The notes beneath the pieces were generated by a model. It worked only from the letters and a program-made list of their open reading frames with translations, did not search any database and was not told the DNA's origin. From JABCPE02 sp963530615 (GTDB lineage: Bacteria > Bacteroidota > Bacteroidia > Flavobacteriales > Weeksellaceae), in contig CAUSDX010000001.1 in the NCBI GenBank assembly GCA_963530615.1, positions 124,001-188,000 of the forward strand: 64,000 bases of DNA. The letters run 5' to 3'. The position numbers and the translations under genes are program-made. Below, one piece after another: positions 1-8,512 of the stretch. Numbering within the stretch: the stretch's first letter is position 1; every line of letters starts with the position of its first letter.

Positions 1-1
1 A

Positions 2-1984
2 AAAGGGAAAGTAGTTACAGGTCCTATTCAAATGTATATTGAGCAAATCCCTACCCCTTTAGTATTGCCATTTGCAATCTTACCTTTTACCGAAACCAGA
101 TCTTCTGGAATACTTATACCTAGTTTTGGAGAAAGGCAAGATATGGGATTTTATTTGAACGGACTTGGTTATTATCAGCCACTCGGCAAACATTTTGATC
201 TTAAAATATTGACCGATTATTATACTAAAGGAAGCTGGAATCTCCGCCCAGAAGTAAATTACAAAAAGAATTATAGATATTCTGGATTTTTCCGTGCCGA
301 TGTAGGAACGACTGTGAGAGGAATCAAAGGACTGAATAATTACCAAAAATCTAGCACCTATCGTTTCACTTGGACACATCAGCAAGATATCAAAGCAAAC
401 CCGTTCTTACAACTATCCGCTTCTGTGGATATTGTGAGCAATAGATTCTATTACAATACAATAAACAATAATTATATCCTTAATGAAAATGTATTAAACG
501 CTCAGCAAAACTCTTCTATTAGTTTAACTAAAAGATTTCTCAACCTTCCTATAACTATCACAGGAAGTGCTTATTATTCTCAAAACTTCTCTACTAGACT
601 TACAGATATGAGACTTCCTTCATTATCTGTAGGAATTAATCAGTTTTACCTTTTTAACCCTAAAAATGGAATTAGATCTGGATTTTTGGAGAATATTATT
701 ATCAATACTAAATTTGATTTTAGAAATCAAGTAACCGCTCAGTATAACGAAATATTTACTAAAGAAATGTGGAAAAAAATGCAAACTGCAGGACGAAATA
801 CAACGAGTATCAGTTCCACAACTACCCTTCTAAAATATTTTAATCTATCAGTAAACTCTACTTTTAATAATGTTTTAACTAATAAAACGATTGAAAGATT
901 TTACAATCCTATCTCTGGAAACATTGAAACCGATACTAAAAACCACATTGCTGGCTATACTACTTTTAATACTTCAGCCTCCATACAAACTACTCTATAT
1001 GGTATGCTGAAATTTGGAAAAAACAGCAAAATTCAAGCAATAAGACATGTTTTCACCCCAAGCATAGGATTTTCTTACACCCCTGATTTCAGTAGTAACA
1101 TGTGGGGCTATTATAAAGATTATTACGATACCAATGGTATCGCTGTGCCTTATTCCATTTTTGAAGGGAGTATTTATGGCTCTCCAAGTTCTGGACTTTC
1201 TAAATCTATCAACTTTAACCTAAGTAATAATTTAGAAATAAAAGTCAAATCTAAAAAAGATTCTACTGGAGTTCAAAAAATCAAAATTTTTGAAAATATT
1301 GGGGTCAACTTTAGTTATAATGCTGCCGCCGAGAACTTCAAGTGGTCTCACATCACTATCAATGCACAAAATTCATTTTTTAAAAATAAATTAAACCTAA
1401 ATTACAACGCCTCTTTTGACCCTTATAAAATTCATTTTGAACCTAATAACGATATAGGAACGAGAATTGATAAATTAGGAAATTTCCGACTGCAATATTT
1501 TAATTTAACAGCAAGTTTCTCACTTCACGATATTCTAAAATCCAGCAATAAAAATAAAAAAACACCCGAAAATATTTATAAAACTCGCGGAACAGGAATG
1601 AATGAAGTTTATCATTTTGATGAGGACAACTACGCTCGCTTCAACCAAGATTGGACACTTGATGTGAATACCAGTTATTCCTATAATAATTCCGTAAGAA
1701 GATTCGGTGAATCTGCTGCTTCCATAGGATTAAACGGAAGTATCAAACTCACACCATATTGGAATATTACTGGAAGTGCTCATTATGACCTTGTTAATAA
1801 ATCTTTTGCCTATTCTAGATTAGGTTTTTCAAGAGACCAAAGAAGTTTTAGCATTAATTTTAATTGGGTTCCGACAGGGCAATACAAAGTTTATGATTTC
1901 TATATTGGCATTAAAGCTACAATCCTAAAAGATGCCGTAAAATATGAGGCAAGAAGTTTTAATCAATCTACTAATTCTTTATAA
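2..1984 (+). CDS. lptD: LPS assembly outer-membrane protein LptD, 3' part (5' end outside window)
   Basis: The open frame runs in from the window edge with no start codon, so the gene is cut at its 5' end; the first in-frame ATG (32) is internal. The visible part, about 660 residues, opens with the LptD family core signature PIQMYIEQIPTPLVLPFA, followed by SGI-PSFGE and GFYLNGLGYY, typical of Bacteroidota LptD. The rest alternates aromatic and polar residues as expected of a large outer-membrane beta-barrel and ends shortly after a strand pattern. LptD forms the translocon that places lipopolysaccharide in the outer leaflet of the outer membrane. The N-terminal OstA-like beta-jellyroll must lie upstream of the window. 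lptB and an LptF/G-type permease of the same pathway occur at 33-35 kb. The family call is firm; complete length cannot be judged. Confidence 0.9.
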   Translation, partial: KGKVVTGPIQMYIEQIPTPLVLPFAILPFTETRSSGILIPSFGERQDMGFYLNGLGYYQPLGKHFDLKILTDYYTKGSWNLRPEVNYKKNYRYSGFFRADVGTTVRGIKGLNNYQKSSTYRFTWTHQQDIKANPFLQLSASVDIVSNRFYYNTINNNYILNENVLNAQQNSSISLTKRFLNLPITITGSAYYSQNFSTRLTDMRLPSLSVGINQFYLFNPKNGIRSGFLENIIINTKFDFRNQVTAQYNEIFTKEMWKKMQTAGRNTTSISSTTTLLKYFNLSVNSTFNNVLTNKTIERFYNPISGNIETDTKNHIAGYTTFNTSASIQTTLYGMLKFGKNSKIQAIRHVFTPSIGFSYTPDFSSNMWGYYKDYYDTNGIAVPYSIFEGSIYGSPSSGLSKSINFNLSNNLEIKVKSKKDSTGVQKIKIFENIGVNFSYNAAAENFKWSHITINAQNSFFKNKLNLNYNASFDPYKIHFEPNNDIGTRIDKLGNFRLQYFNLTASFSLHDILKSSNKNKKTPENIYKTRGTGMNEVYHFDEDNYARFNQDWTLDVNTSYSYNNSVRRFGESAASIGLNGSIKLTPYWNITGSAHYDLVNKSFAYSRLGFSRDQRSFSINFNWVPTGQYKVYDFYIGIKATILKDAVKYEARSFNQSTNSL

Positions 1985-1998
1985 AAAATCATTTTTTG

Positions 1999-2006
1999 TA
2001 TCTTTG
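1999..2006 (+). promoter_or_regulatory. -7 box of the ridA promoter
   Basis: TATCTTTG matches the Bacteroidota -7 consensus TAnnTTTG exactly. It lies just after the lptD stop and 49 nt before the GTG chosen for ridA. The in-frame TTG at 1996 would place the promoter inside the coding sequence, which argues against that longer start. No clear -33 TTTG is seen. Confidence 0.6.
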
Positions 2007-2055
2007 CAGAAACTTCATTTTTCACAAAACAATAACCTTTAAAAGTGCAATAATA

Positions 2056-2436
2056 GTGAAACAATATATTTCCACCCCCAATGCCCCTTTAGCTATAGGC
2101 TCTTACTCTCAAGCTGTTTTAGCAAATGGTATTTTATACATTTCAGGTCAAATTCCAATAAATCCTGAAACTAATGAAGTCATATCAGGAATAGCTGAAG
2201 AAACTCATCAAGTAATGAAAAATTTAAAAGCAATTTTAGGTGAAGCTAAAATGAATTTTTCTCATGTTGTAAAAACAAGTATTTTCTTAAAAAATATGGA
2301 AGATTTTTCCATCGTAAATCAAATTTACACTTCCTACTTATCAACCGAAAAATACCCTGCGAGGGAAACCATACAAGTGGCCAATTTGCCAAAAAATGTT
2401 GGTATAGAAATTTCTATGATTGCTCATCAAGATTAA
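2056..2436 (+). CDS. ridA: RidA/YjgF family reactive intermediate deaminase
   Basis: Member of the Rid family, which hydrolyses reactive enamine/imine intermediates released by PLP enzymes such as threonine dehydratase, in the cytoplasm. From the GTG at 2056 the protein is 126 residues, the usual family length. It shows the N-terminal NAPLAIGSYSQAV signature, SGQIP, and the C-terminal PARETIQVANLP block with the substrate-binding arginine at about R103. A longer in-frame start (TTG 1996) would add 20 residues outside the family and would include the -7 box TATCTTTG at 1999-2006, so the GTG is preferred. It directly follows lptD and is followed after 5 nt by a small membrane protein gene, suggesting co-transcription with that gene. 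Confidence 0.92.
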   Translation: MKQYISTPNAPLAIGSYSQAVLANGILYISGQIPINPETNEVISGIAEETHQVMKNLKAILGEAKMNFSHVVKTSIFLKNMEDFSIVNQIYTSYLSTEKYPARETIQVANLPKNVGIEISMIAHQD

Positions 2437-2441
2437 GAATC

Positions 2442-2861
2442 ATGAACTTTTTACGAAATACTTTTGCTGTATTGATAGGTCTTTTCATAGCGATGATTAT
2501 CATTACTATTGGATTAAGAATTAATTCAGAATGGATCACCTATTCTGGACTAACTCCTTTTGACAAATGGAGCCAACTCCTCCATGATATGAAAAAAAAT
2601 GATGGGTTCTTCATCGCTCTGCTCATCTCATCAGGTTTAGCCTCCACCATTGGGGGGATAACCACCGCTCTCCTCGTAAAATATGCCAAAGTAGCCTACG
2701 CCATGCTGATTGGCTTTATTCTCTTATTTTTAGCGGTTTTAGACATCATTTTCTTTGCTTCCCACCCTATCTTTTACCAAATTGGAATTTTCTTAACCTT
2801 TTTCCCTTTTTCTTGGGTTGGAGGTAAAATTATAGAGGTCATTTATCATCGGAAAAAATAG
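2442..2861 (+). CDS. Small integral membrane protein, function unknown
   Basis: 139-residue hydrophobic protein that I do not recognise beyond resembling small hypothetical membrane proteins of Flavobacteriia. Four hydrophobic segments are visible at about residues 5-25, 57-80, 84-105 and 110-130, separated by a polar stretch with WSQLLHDMKKND near residues 43-54. There is no signal peptidase site and no catalytic motif. It starts 5 nt after the ridA stop, so it is probably in the same transcript. It converges on mazG, with a shared hairpin terminator overlapping both stop codons. No function can be inferred. Confidence 0.75.
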   Translation: MNFLRNTFAVLIGLFIAMIIITIGLRINSEWITYSGLTPFDKWSQLLHDMKKNDGFFIALLISSGLASTIGGITTALLVKYAKVAYAMLIGFILLFLAVLDIIFFASHPIFYQIGIFLTFFPFSWVGGKIIEVIYHRKK

Positions 2862-2890
2862 GATAATTTTCATCTATTTTATCCTATTTT
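2855..2890. terminator. Bidirectional intrinsic terminator between convergent genes
   Basis: Inverted repeat AAAATAGGATA (2855-2865) / TATCCTATTTT (2880-2890) with a 14-nt loop and T/A-rich ends on both strands. It overlaps the stop codons of both the small membrane protein gene and mazG. Confidence 0.7.
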
Positions 2891-3658
2891 CAATTTAGAC
2901 TCTTCCCAAAGATTATCCATTTCATCAAGGGACATCTCTGAAAGATTTAAATTTCTTTCTTTAGCTAAATGTTCCATTTTTTTGAAACGAGAAATAAACT
3001 TAAGATTCGTTCGCTCTAATGCTGTATCCGCATTAATTCCCAAAATACGAGCATAATTAACAAGCGAGAAAAATACATCACCCAATTCAGATTCCTGTTT
3101 CTCTCTACTCCCTATTTCAATCTCTGCTTGAAATTCTTTTAATTCTTCCTCCACCTTTTTCCATGCCTCCTCTGGATTTGGAAAGTCAAACCCTAATCCT
3201 TTCACCTTATCTTGAATCCGAAATGCTTTAACCATAGATGGAAGACTATTAGGAACTCCTTCCAAAACAGACTGATTTCCTTCCTTTAATTTTAATTTTT
3301 CCCAATTCTGTTTTACAGCTTCTTCATCTTCGGCAATAACATCTCCATAAATATGCGGATGACGAAAGATTAGTTTTTCACAAAGAGCATTTAAAACATC
3401 TGCAATATCAAAAACACCCTTTTCAGAAGCTATTTTAGCATAAAATATAAGATGTAAAAAAACATCCCCAATCTCCTTTTTAATCTCTTCCATATTTTCT
3501 TCTAACAAAGAATCCGAAAGCTCATAAACCTCTTCTAAAGTCAAATGCCTTAAACTTTGTAAAGTCTGTTTTCTATCCCAAGGACATTTTTCCCGAAGCT
3601 CATCTAATATGTCCAAAATTCGCTCAAATGCTCTTAACTTTTCCTCTTTAGTATTCAT
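2879..3658 (-). CDS. mazG: Nucleoside triphosphate pyrophosphohydrolase MazG
   Basis: MazG hydrolyses (d)NTPs to monophosphates plus pyrophosphate and removes aberrant nucleotides from the pool. The 259-residue protein has the tandem all-alpha MazG layout. The first repeat contains CPWDRKQTLQSL and the metal-binding LEEVYELSD and KKEIGDVFLHLIFYA blocks (EExxE...ExxD type, residues about 24-85). The second repeat has EEELKEFQAEIE and ESELGDVFFSLVNYARILG. FRHPHIYGDV, typical of the long E. coli-type MazG, lies between them. Length is normal. It is the last gene on this minus-strand block and sits behind a terminator that separates it from the def operon, so it probably has its own promoter. Confidence 0.95.
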   Translation of the reverse strand: MNTKEEKLRAFERILDILDELREKCPWDRKQTLQSLRHLTLEEVYELSDSLLEENMEEIKKEIGDVFLHLIFYAKIASEKGVFDIADVLNALCEKLIFRHPHIYGDVIAEDEEAVKQNWEKLKLKEGNQSVLEGVPNSLPSMVKAFRIQDKVKGLGFDFPNPEEAWKKVEEELKEFQAEIEIGSREKQESELGDVFFSLVNYARILGINADTALERTNLKFISRFKKMEHLAKERNLNLSEMSLDEMDNLWEESKLKIG

Positions 3659-3678
3659 TATTATATTTTTAATTAAAA

Positions 3679-3706
3679 AAACTTTGACAAAAAATTGCCA
3701 AAGTTT
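3679..3706 (-). terminator. Intrinsic terminator of the ruvX-def-DUF5606 operon
   Basis: Hairpin arms of 12 nt (3679-3690 and 3695-3706, one mismatch, 4-nt loop) followed on the minus strand by a T-rich tail. It lies between the DUF5606 gene and mazG. Confidence 0.7.
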
Positions 3707-3721
3707 CCATTTATATTCAGA

Positions 3722-4132
3722 TTAATTCTCTTCTTTTTTCTCAAAATTACTCGGAGTAATATACCCCGCTTTTTGAAGCAAATTATACCATTGTGCTAAT
3801 TTCTTAATATCAGAATCATAAACACGCTCCACATCATAATTAGGTAAAACCTCAGCCATGAAATCTCTCAACACTTCTGAGGTTGATTTATGAGAAATCG
3901 TCTTTTTATAATCTTCTTTTTTCGCAATATTTCCAAACACTTCAAAAAGTGGCACTTCACTATCAAAAGTGAACATAGAAATATTATCCAATAAACTCAC
4001 TTGGCTAGTATTGGAAATACTTATTTTTTTCTTAGTAATTACATCTTCTATAATAAATCCATTTCTCAACTGAGAGACCAATCTGAATAAACCTGGCTTC
4101 CCTGAAATTGAAATAATCTTTTCTAATTGCAT
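3722..4132 (-). CDS. DUF5606 domain protein
   Basis: 136-residue cytoplasmic protein matching, from memory, the DUF5606 family found almost only in Bacteroidota. The conserved N-terminal block MQLEKIISISGKPGLFRL and the later DNISMFTFD and LRDFMAEVLPNYD segments are visible. The C-terminal part is a helical region ending in a charged tail. The function is unknown. It starts 28 nt after def on the same strand and ends in front of an intrinsic terminator. It is therefore probably the third gene of a ruvX-def-DUF5606 operon, next to protein-maturation and recombination functions. Confidence 0.8.
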   Translation of the reverse strand: MQLEKIISISGKPGLFRLVSQLRNGFIIEDVITKKKISISNTSQVSLLDNISMFTFDSEVPLFEVFGNIAKKEDYKKTISHKSTSEVLRDFMAEVLPNYDVERVYDSDIKKLAQWYNLLQKAGYITPSNFEKKEEN

Positions 4133-4160
4133 ATCAATCGTTATTTATATTTTTAATTTA

Positions 4161-4733
4161 TTATTTAGGAAATCTCATTTTATACCCTACATTAATGTCT
4201 CCATGAGTAATTTTATTCAACTTTCCTTTAATTATTTTCTTCTTTAAAGCACTAATTTTATCAGTAAACAAAACTCCCTCTATGTGGTCATACTCATGCT
4301 GAATCACCCTTGCTCTAATATCAGAAAAAGTTTCCGTATGTTTTATAAAATTTTCATCTAAATATTCTATTACTATGGTCTCTTTTCGGCTAACATCTTC
4401 TCTAACATCTGGAATACTTAGACATCCTTCATTGAATTTCCACTCCTCTCCTTTCTCCTCTAAAATTTTAGCATTGATGAATACTTTCTTGAAGTCCTTC
4501 AACTCATTTGCAATATCAAAATAATCTTCATCTTCCGCCAACGGTCTAATATCTATCACAAAAAGCCGAATATCTAATCCTATTTGAGGTGCAGCAAGAC
4601 CTATCCCATGAGCATCATACATGGTCTCAAACATATTATCTATCAATGTTTTTAGTTCGGGATAATCTGGCGTTATCTCTTTGGCTACCTTCCTAAGAAC
4701 AGGATCACCATAGGCACGAATGGGTAAAATCAT
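4161..4733 (-). CDS. def: Peptide deformylase
   Basis: Removes the formyl group from the N-terminal methionine of nascent proteins; a cytoplasmic metal-dependent hydrolase. All three family motifs are present in the 190-residue product: GIGLAAPQ (residues 43-50), EGCLSIP (102-108, C104 a metal ligand) and QHEYDH (145-150, H146 and H150 metal ligands, E147 catalytic). Length fits bacterial PDF. The start overlaps the ruvX stop by 4 nt, so the two are translationally coupled. Confidence 0.97.
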   Translation of the reverse strand: MILPIRAYGDPVLRKVAKEITPDYPELKTLIDNMFETMYDAHGIGLAAPQIGLDIRLFVIDIRPLAEDEDYFDIANELKDFKKVFINAKILEEKGEEWKFNEGCLSIPDVREDVSRKETIVIEYLDENFIKHTETFSDIRARVIQHEYDHIEGVLFTDKISALKKKIIKGKLNKITHGDINVGYKMRFPK

Positions 4734-5143
4734 ATCTTTTGTTCTAAATATTGCTGTAAAATAAGTGTGGCACTTACTTTATCTATTAAACCTTTTTCTT
4801 GTCTATGCTTTTTATTTTTTCCACTTTGGCTAATAAAATAAGAAGCAATTTTTGAAGTAAAACGCTCATCAAACCGCTCTACTCCTATCTTTGGGAATAC
4901 ATTTTGAAACTCTTCCATAAACTTCAAAATATCACTTTCTACCTCTGAAATATTTCCTCGTAAATCGATTGGAAATCCTATCACTATTTTATCTACTTGG
5001 TTTTGAATAAAATATTTTTTCAAATATTCTAAAAGCACTGAGGTGTCCACGGTATCCAAACCACTAGCAATTATCTGTAAATCATCTGTAACCGCCAAGC
5101 CACAGCGTTTTTTTCCGTAATCAATTGCTAATATCTGTCCCAT
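4730..5143 (-). CDS. ruvX: Holliday junction resolvase-like RNase RuvX (YqgF)
   Basis: YqgF/RuvX has an RNase H-like fold and takes part in pre-16S rRNA 5' maturation and possibly Holliday junction resolution. The 137-residue protein begins MGQILAIDYGKKRCG, placing the first catalytic aspartate at D8. It continues with VIGFPIDLRG and ERFDERFTSKIA (catalytic acidic residue region) and ends in the DKVSATLILQQYLE helix of the family. It heads an operon with def. A perfect -7 box ends only 4 nt before the ATG, so the transcript may be leaderless. Confidence 0.95.
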   Translation of the reverse strand: MGQILAIDYGKKRCGLAVTDDLQIIASGLDTVDTSVLLEYLKKYFIQNQVDKIVIGFPIDLRGNISEVESDILKFMEEFQNVFPKIGVERFDERFTSKIASYFISQSGKNKKHRQEKGLIDKVSATLILQQYLEQKI

Positions 5144-5147
5144 TGGG

Positions 5148-5155
5148 CAAATTTA
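5148..5155 (-). promoter_or_regulatory. -7 box of the ruvX operon, 4 nt from the start codon
   Basis: Minus-strand TAAATTTG (TAnnTTTG consensus) ends 4 nt before the ruvX ATG at 5143. A start site 4-6 nt after the box would fall on or next to the ATG, predicting a leaderless mRNA. Confidence 0.6.
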
Positions 5156-5213
5156 AGGATTTTTTATTTTATTGCTCTAAAAAACATTCTTAAAATTATC
5201 TTAATATCAAAAA

Positions 5214-5243
5214 AAAGATTGTCCTGTATGCAAGACAATCTTT
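5214..5243 (-). terminator. Intrinsic terminator after the lipoprotein gene
   Basis: Perfect 10-bp arms AAAGATTGTC / GACAATCTTT with a 10-nt loop, followed on the minus strand by a run of T, immediately downstream of the His-rich lipoprotein gene. Confidence 0.8.
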
Positions 5244-5250
5244 ATTATAA

Positions 5251-6198
5251 TCATAACCAAAAAGAACTACTTTCAGGATTTACATCGGATTTTAGAATAT
5301 AATCTTCAACTTCCTTCTTGGTGATTCCATAATAATCAGCAACATCTTGCAAATACACCTCTATTTCCTCATCAGTAAGACCTGTATTCCCTATAACTAC
5401 GAATGGTATTTCTTGCCAAAAATCCGTTACAGATTGTAATCTTGCTCGTCTGCTTGGATTATTCGCTGGTTCTACCTGTCCGTTATTAAATTTAGAAAAC
5501 TTAAAATGGCTTAACTTCACCACCATATTAAATCTTGTATGTTTGGCTTCTGGAGTAAAATGAAAATAACCTTTCAGCCCTACTGGATTATTTTTTATTA
5601 GTTCTGATCCATCTTGTCCTATCATCTTATCTTCTGGCATCGTATCACGATAGACATAAGAATGCAAGTGCGTGAAAAACTCTGCTGTAGGTGCTGAAAA
5701 AACCTCCTTTGTCTTATAGTTAGAATAAGAATTTATAGTAAAGAAATGCTGATGAATAGGCAACTGCTCTGGTGTCAGATATTGATAATTGATTCTCTGT
5801 CCAGAAGTATTATAATAGATAATCTCCATCGAATACCGTCCTCCTTCTTTTGGTGAGGCTAAAACTTCTATTACATCTTCATTCTTTTTCAAAGAATTCC
5901 CTTTATCAATGGTTCTTCTAATCCCTGATGGAGTTTGCTCAAAGATAATTTTTTGAACGGCGGGTAATATGGGTCTATTGGTCTCAGGATTTCCATGAAA
6001 GTTAACTCCATGCAAATGTCCTTCTCTAATGATAATTTCTACCTTTGCCCAGTTATCATGTCCTTTTTCTATGACATCTTCCGTCTTATTATCTCCTAAT
6101 TCATTCACCGCATTCACACTATCTCTACTGCAAGAGATTGATACTAAATTCAGTACTGCTAAAAATAAAAAAGATATTATTGTTTTTAAATTCTTCAT
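5251..6198 (-). CDS. Histidine-rich lipoprotein next to a TonB-dependent receptor
   Basis: 315 residues with an N-terminal lipoprotein signal (hydrophobic residues 8-22, cysteine C23). I recognise no named domain. The mature part carries clustered histidines that could bind metal or haem: EGHLHGVNFHG (H61, H63, H68), IHQHFF and THLHSYVY. The C-terminal 45 residues (LTDEEIEVYLQDVADYYGITKKEVEDYIL) are helical and acidic. It lies 115 nt downstream of, and on the same strand as, a ZnuD-like receptor gene, with a perfect 22-bp palindrome in the gap. Together this suggests a surface- or periplasm-facing binding partner of the receptor, for zinc or another metal complex. That role is inference. Confidence 0.7.
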   Translation of the reverse strand: MKNLKTIISFLFLAVLNLVSISCSRDSVNAVNELGDNKTEDVIEKGHDNWAKVEIIIREGHLHGVNFHGNPETNRPILPAVQKIIFEQTPSGIRRTIDKGNSLKKNEDVIEVLASPKEGGRYSMEIIYYNTSGQRINYQYLTPEQLPIHQHFFTINSYSNYKTKEVFSAPTAEFFTHLHSYVYRDTMPEDKMIGQDGSELIKNNPVGLKGYFHFTPEAKHTRFNMVVKLSHFKFSKFNNGQVEPANNPSRRARLQSVTDFWQEIPFVVIGNTGLTDEEIEVYLQDVADYYGITKKEVEDYILKSDVNPESSSFWL

Positions 6199-6247
6199 AA
6201 TAATGATATTAAATTCTTGTTTTGTTAAAAATTTTATTGAATTTTAA

Positions 6248-6269
6248 TGTGAGTTAATATTAACTCACA
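6248..6269. promoter_or_regulatory. Perfect 22-bp palindrome, candidate operator
   Basis: TGTGAGTTAATATTAACTCA plus CA reads the same on both strands over 22 bp with no loop and no following T-run. It is centred about 60 nt upstream of the lipoprotein ATG and 55 nt downstream of the receptor stop. Continuous symmetry without a loop favours a dimeric repressor site (for example a Fur/Zur-type regulator) over a terminator, but the regulator is unknown. Confidence 0.5.
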
Positions 6270-6313
6270 CAAATTATTTGAGTTTAAATGCAATCTTATT
6301 TTAATCTTATTGA

Positions 6314-8380
6314 TTAAAAATTATAATTGATTCTGAATTGAAAATTTCTTCCCATACCATGAGCAAAATACCTAAACCTGTCGGTATAATCTTTATACAA
6401 ATGATTAAAAACATTACTTATCATGAAGGAAAAATTTACTATTCTATCCTTATAGATAGGAACATTCGTCCCCATGGCAAGGTTAAATAAATGATATGCT
6501 GATGGCGTAAAAGGGATTAAATCAGTCTCTGGACTAAACCTCTTCTGCTTATTAGCCCAAGAATGCTCTACCCCCACATAACTATCTCTCAATGGCTTCA
6601 AAAAAGCTAACCTAAAATTAAATTTTTGGCTCAAATTTTCTGGAGAAATATGAGGAAAATAATAATTTTCTGTAAGATTAGAAGCATGAACCACAGAGGC
6701 TTTCAATTCATAATCCAGCCAAGATAACACACTATATTTCACAGATAAATCCACTCCACGAAATAGGGCGTCAGATTGTTTATACACAAAAATAGGAAAC
6801 GCTCCTGCCCAAGTATTGATATAATTTCGAGTAGGCATTTCATAGATATAGCCTTTTATCTTTTGCAAAAAAACATCGGCTGACAACCAAAGTCTCTCAT
6901 TAGAAAACTGAATTTTAGAGCTCCATTTCAAACCTCTCTCTAAATCTAAATGCTCATCTCCTTGCACATAAAAAGCACTTCCATGATGTACCCCATTACT
7001 ATATAATTCTATCGCTTCTGGAGCTCTCCATGCCATTCCTATATTAGAGACGAGAGAGACATACTTTCCAATTTTTTTATAAATCCCAAGATTATAACTC
7101 AAATTTCCAAATGCTCTTTGCCCTGAATAATACTGACCCAAACGGTTATACCCTGCTGCATCAAAAAGCTTGTAATCATAACGAAGCCCAGCACTCAATG
7201 TCCATGAATTTCTCTGAAACTCCTCCGAAAGATATACCCCTACATTATCCGAAATAAAATTAGGCAATACGGGATTGATACCATTCCCTATCACATTTTG
7301 ATTTTCTTGATGTGCGTAATTTGCTCCAACAAAAAACTTAAAATAATGATGATGAGCCTTCTCTAAATCTAATAAAAACGAATGCGTAGTAAGTTCCATA
7401 TCAAAGGTTGGCTTATTAGCAAAAGTCCCTCTTCTTCTGTCATACTCCTGCCGATGATTTCTCTGAAATGCATACTGCACATTAAGTTTTCCAAATGCCC
7501 TTTGACTTTCTATATTGATTTTTGCCAAATGATGATTAACCTCCTGTCTCGGTAGATTGATTTCATAGGAAAAATAACCTCTATCCAAAGGACGACCTTC
7601 TAAAATCCTCAATTGCCAATCCTCTTGGCTACCAATTCTTGAACCTGTATAAACGCCCAATTCAGTGGAAAAATAACTATAAAAAAGCTCTACTTTTTCC
7701 TTGGGCATTTTATAGCCTACATTTGCGGAATAGTTTAACTCCCTCGCTCCTGTATTATCTACATAATAGTCTGCTGTCCGGTAATTTCCTGCTTTTTTAG
7801 CACTACTCTGGATTCTCCATGCAAAAGCATTTTCTCGGCTTATATTCCCCTGTAGCATTATGTTTCCTGCCCATTTTTCGGTATTAGATTCTCCTACCAA
7901 CTGAGCTTTTCCTCCCACAACCCTTCCGAAATAAGGTAATTTCTCACTTTTTAACAGTACTACACCTCCCATTGCATTTGCTCCATATTTTACTGCTTCT
8001 GAACCTTTTACTATTTCTATACTTTGAGCTAAAAAAGGATCAATTTCAGGAGCGTGATCATTCCCCCATTGCTGACTTTCTATTTTTATCCCATTATTAA
8101 GCATCAATATTCGCTGGTTTGTTACTCCTTGAATCACGGGCTTAGAAATATTTGCACCACTTTGTAAAAGCGTAACCCCAGAAATGTTCTTTAACACATT
8201 TGCTAAATTATCTCCAAAAGATTTCTCTAAATCCTTTTTACCAAGCTCTGATTTTACTTTATATTGATGTTCAATTACAGATTTTTTAATATTTACAGTA
8301 TCTATTCGCTTCACTTCTTGCCCTGAAAAAAAACCAACACAAAACAATGAAGCCCATAGAAAACCTCTATTTTTCTTCAT
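6314..8380 (-). CDS. TonB-dependent outer-membrane receptor, ZnuD-like
   Basis: 688 residues: signal peptide (1-20, ending FFSGQ), plug domain (about 45-150; IRILMLNNG-like segment, HAPEIDPF, VKGSEAVKYGANAMGGVV) and a beta-barrel up to the C-terminal phenylalanine (NFQFRINYNF), the usual OMP sorting signal. The protein shares features with zinc receptors of the ZnuD group: the PVIQGVTNQRILMLNNG plug block, a His-containing DHAPEIDP segment, and a C-terminal NVFNHLYKDYTDRFRY...HGMGRNF stretch. There is no SusC-type CarboxypepD_reg domain and no SusD partner. The neighbours are a His-rich lipoprotein downstream and a small His/Cys protein upstream. The substrate is most likely a metal (zinc) or metallophore; this is inferred. 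Confidence 0.88.
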   Translation of the reverse strand: MKKNRGFLWASLFCVGFFSGQEVKRIDTVNIKKSVIEHQYKVKSELGKKDLEKSFGDNLANVLKNISGVTLLQSGANISKPVIQGVTNQRILMLNNGIKIESQQWGNDHAPEIDPFLAQSIEIVKGSEAVKYGANAMGGVVLLKSEKLPYFGRVVGGKAQLVGESNTEKWAGNIMLQGNISRENAFAWRIQSSAKKAGNYRTADYYVDNTGARELNYSANVGYKMPKEKVELFYSYFSTELGVYTGSRIGSQEDWQLRILEGRPLDRGYFSYEINLPRQEVNHHLAKINIESQRAFGKLNVQYAFQRNHRQEYDRRRGTFANKPTFDMELTTHSFLLDLEKAHHHYFKFFVGANYAHQENQNVIGNGINPVLPNFISDNVGVYLSEEFQRNSWTLSAGLRYDYKLFDAAGYNRLGQYYSGQRAFGNLSYNLGIYKKIGKYVSLVSNIGMAWRAPEAIELYSNGVHHGSAFYVQGDEHLDLERGLKWSSKIQFSNERLWLSADVFLQKIKGYIYEMPTRNYINTWAGAFPIFVYKQSDALFRGVDLSVKYSVLSWLDYELKASVVHASNLTENYYFPHISPENLSQKFNFRLAFLKPLRDSYVGVEHSWANKQKRFSPETDLIPFTPSAYHLFNLAMGTNVPIYKDRIVNFSFMISNVFNHLYKDYTDRFRYFAHGMGRNFQFRINYNF

Positions 8381-8462
8381 TTAATTAAATTTAATAAAAA
8401 TTAAAGATTTGATTGCCTTAAAAGATTAAAGCAAAATGATTAAGATTTTGCACATCCCAACC

Positions 8463-8489
8463 ATTTGTTATTATTTTTTAACAACAAAT
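8463..8489. repeat. Short inverted repeat upstream of the receptor gene
   Basis: ATTTGTTATT (8463-8472) and AACAACAAAT (8480-8489) are inverted repeats with one G-T type mismatch and a 7-nt loop. They lie between the small His/Cys gene and the receptor gene. This could be a weak hairpin or operator; there is no strong evidence for either. Confidence 0.35.
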
Positions 8490-8512
8490 AGAGATAACAA
8501 CAAAAACTAAAT

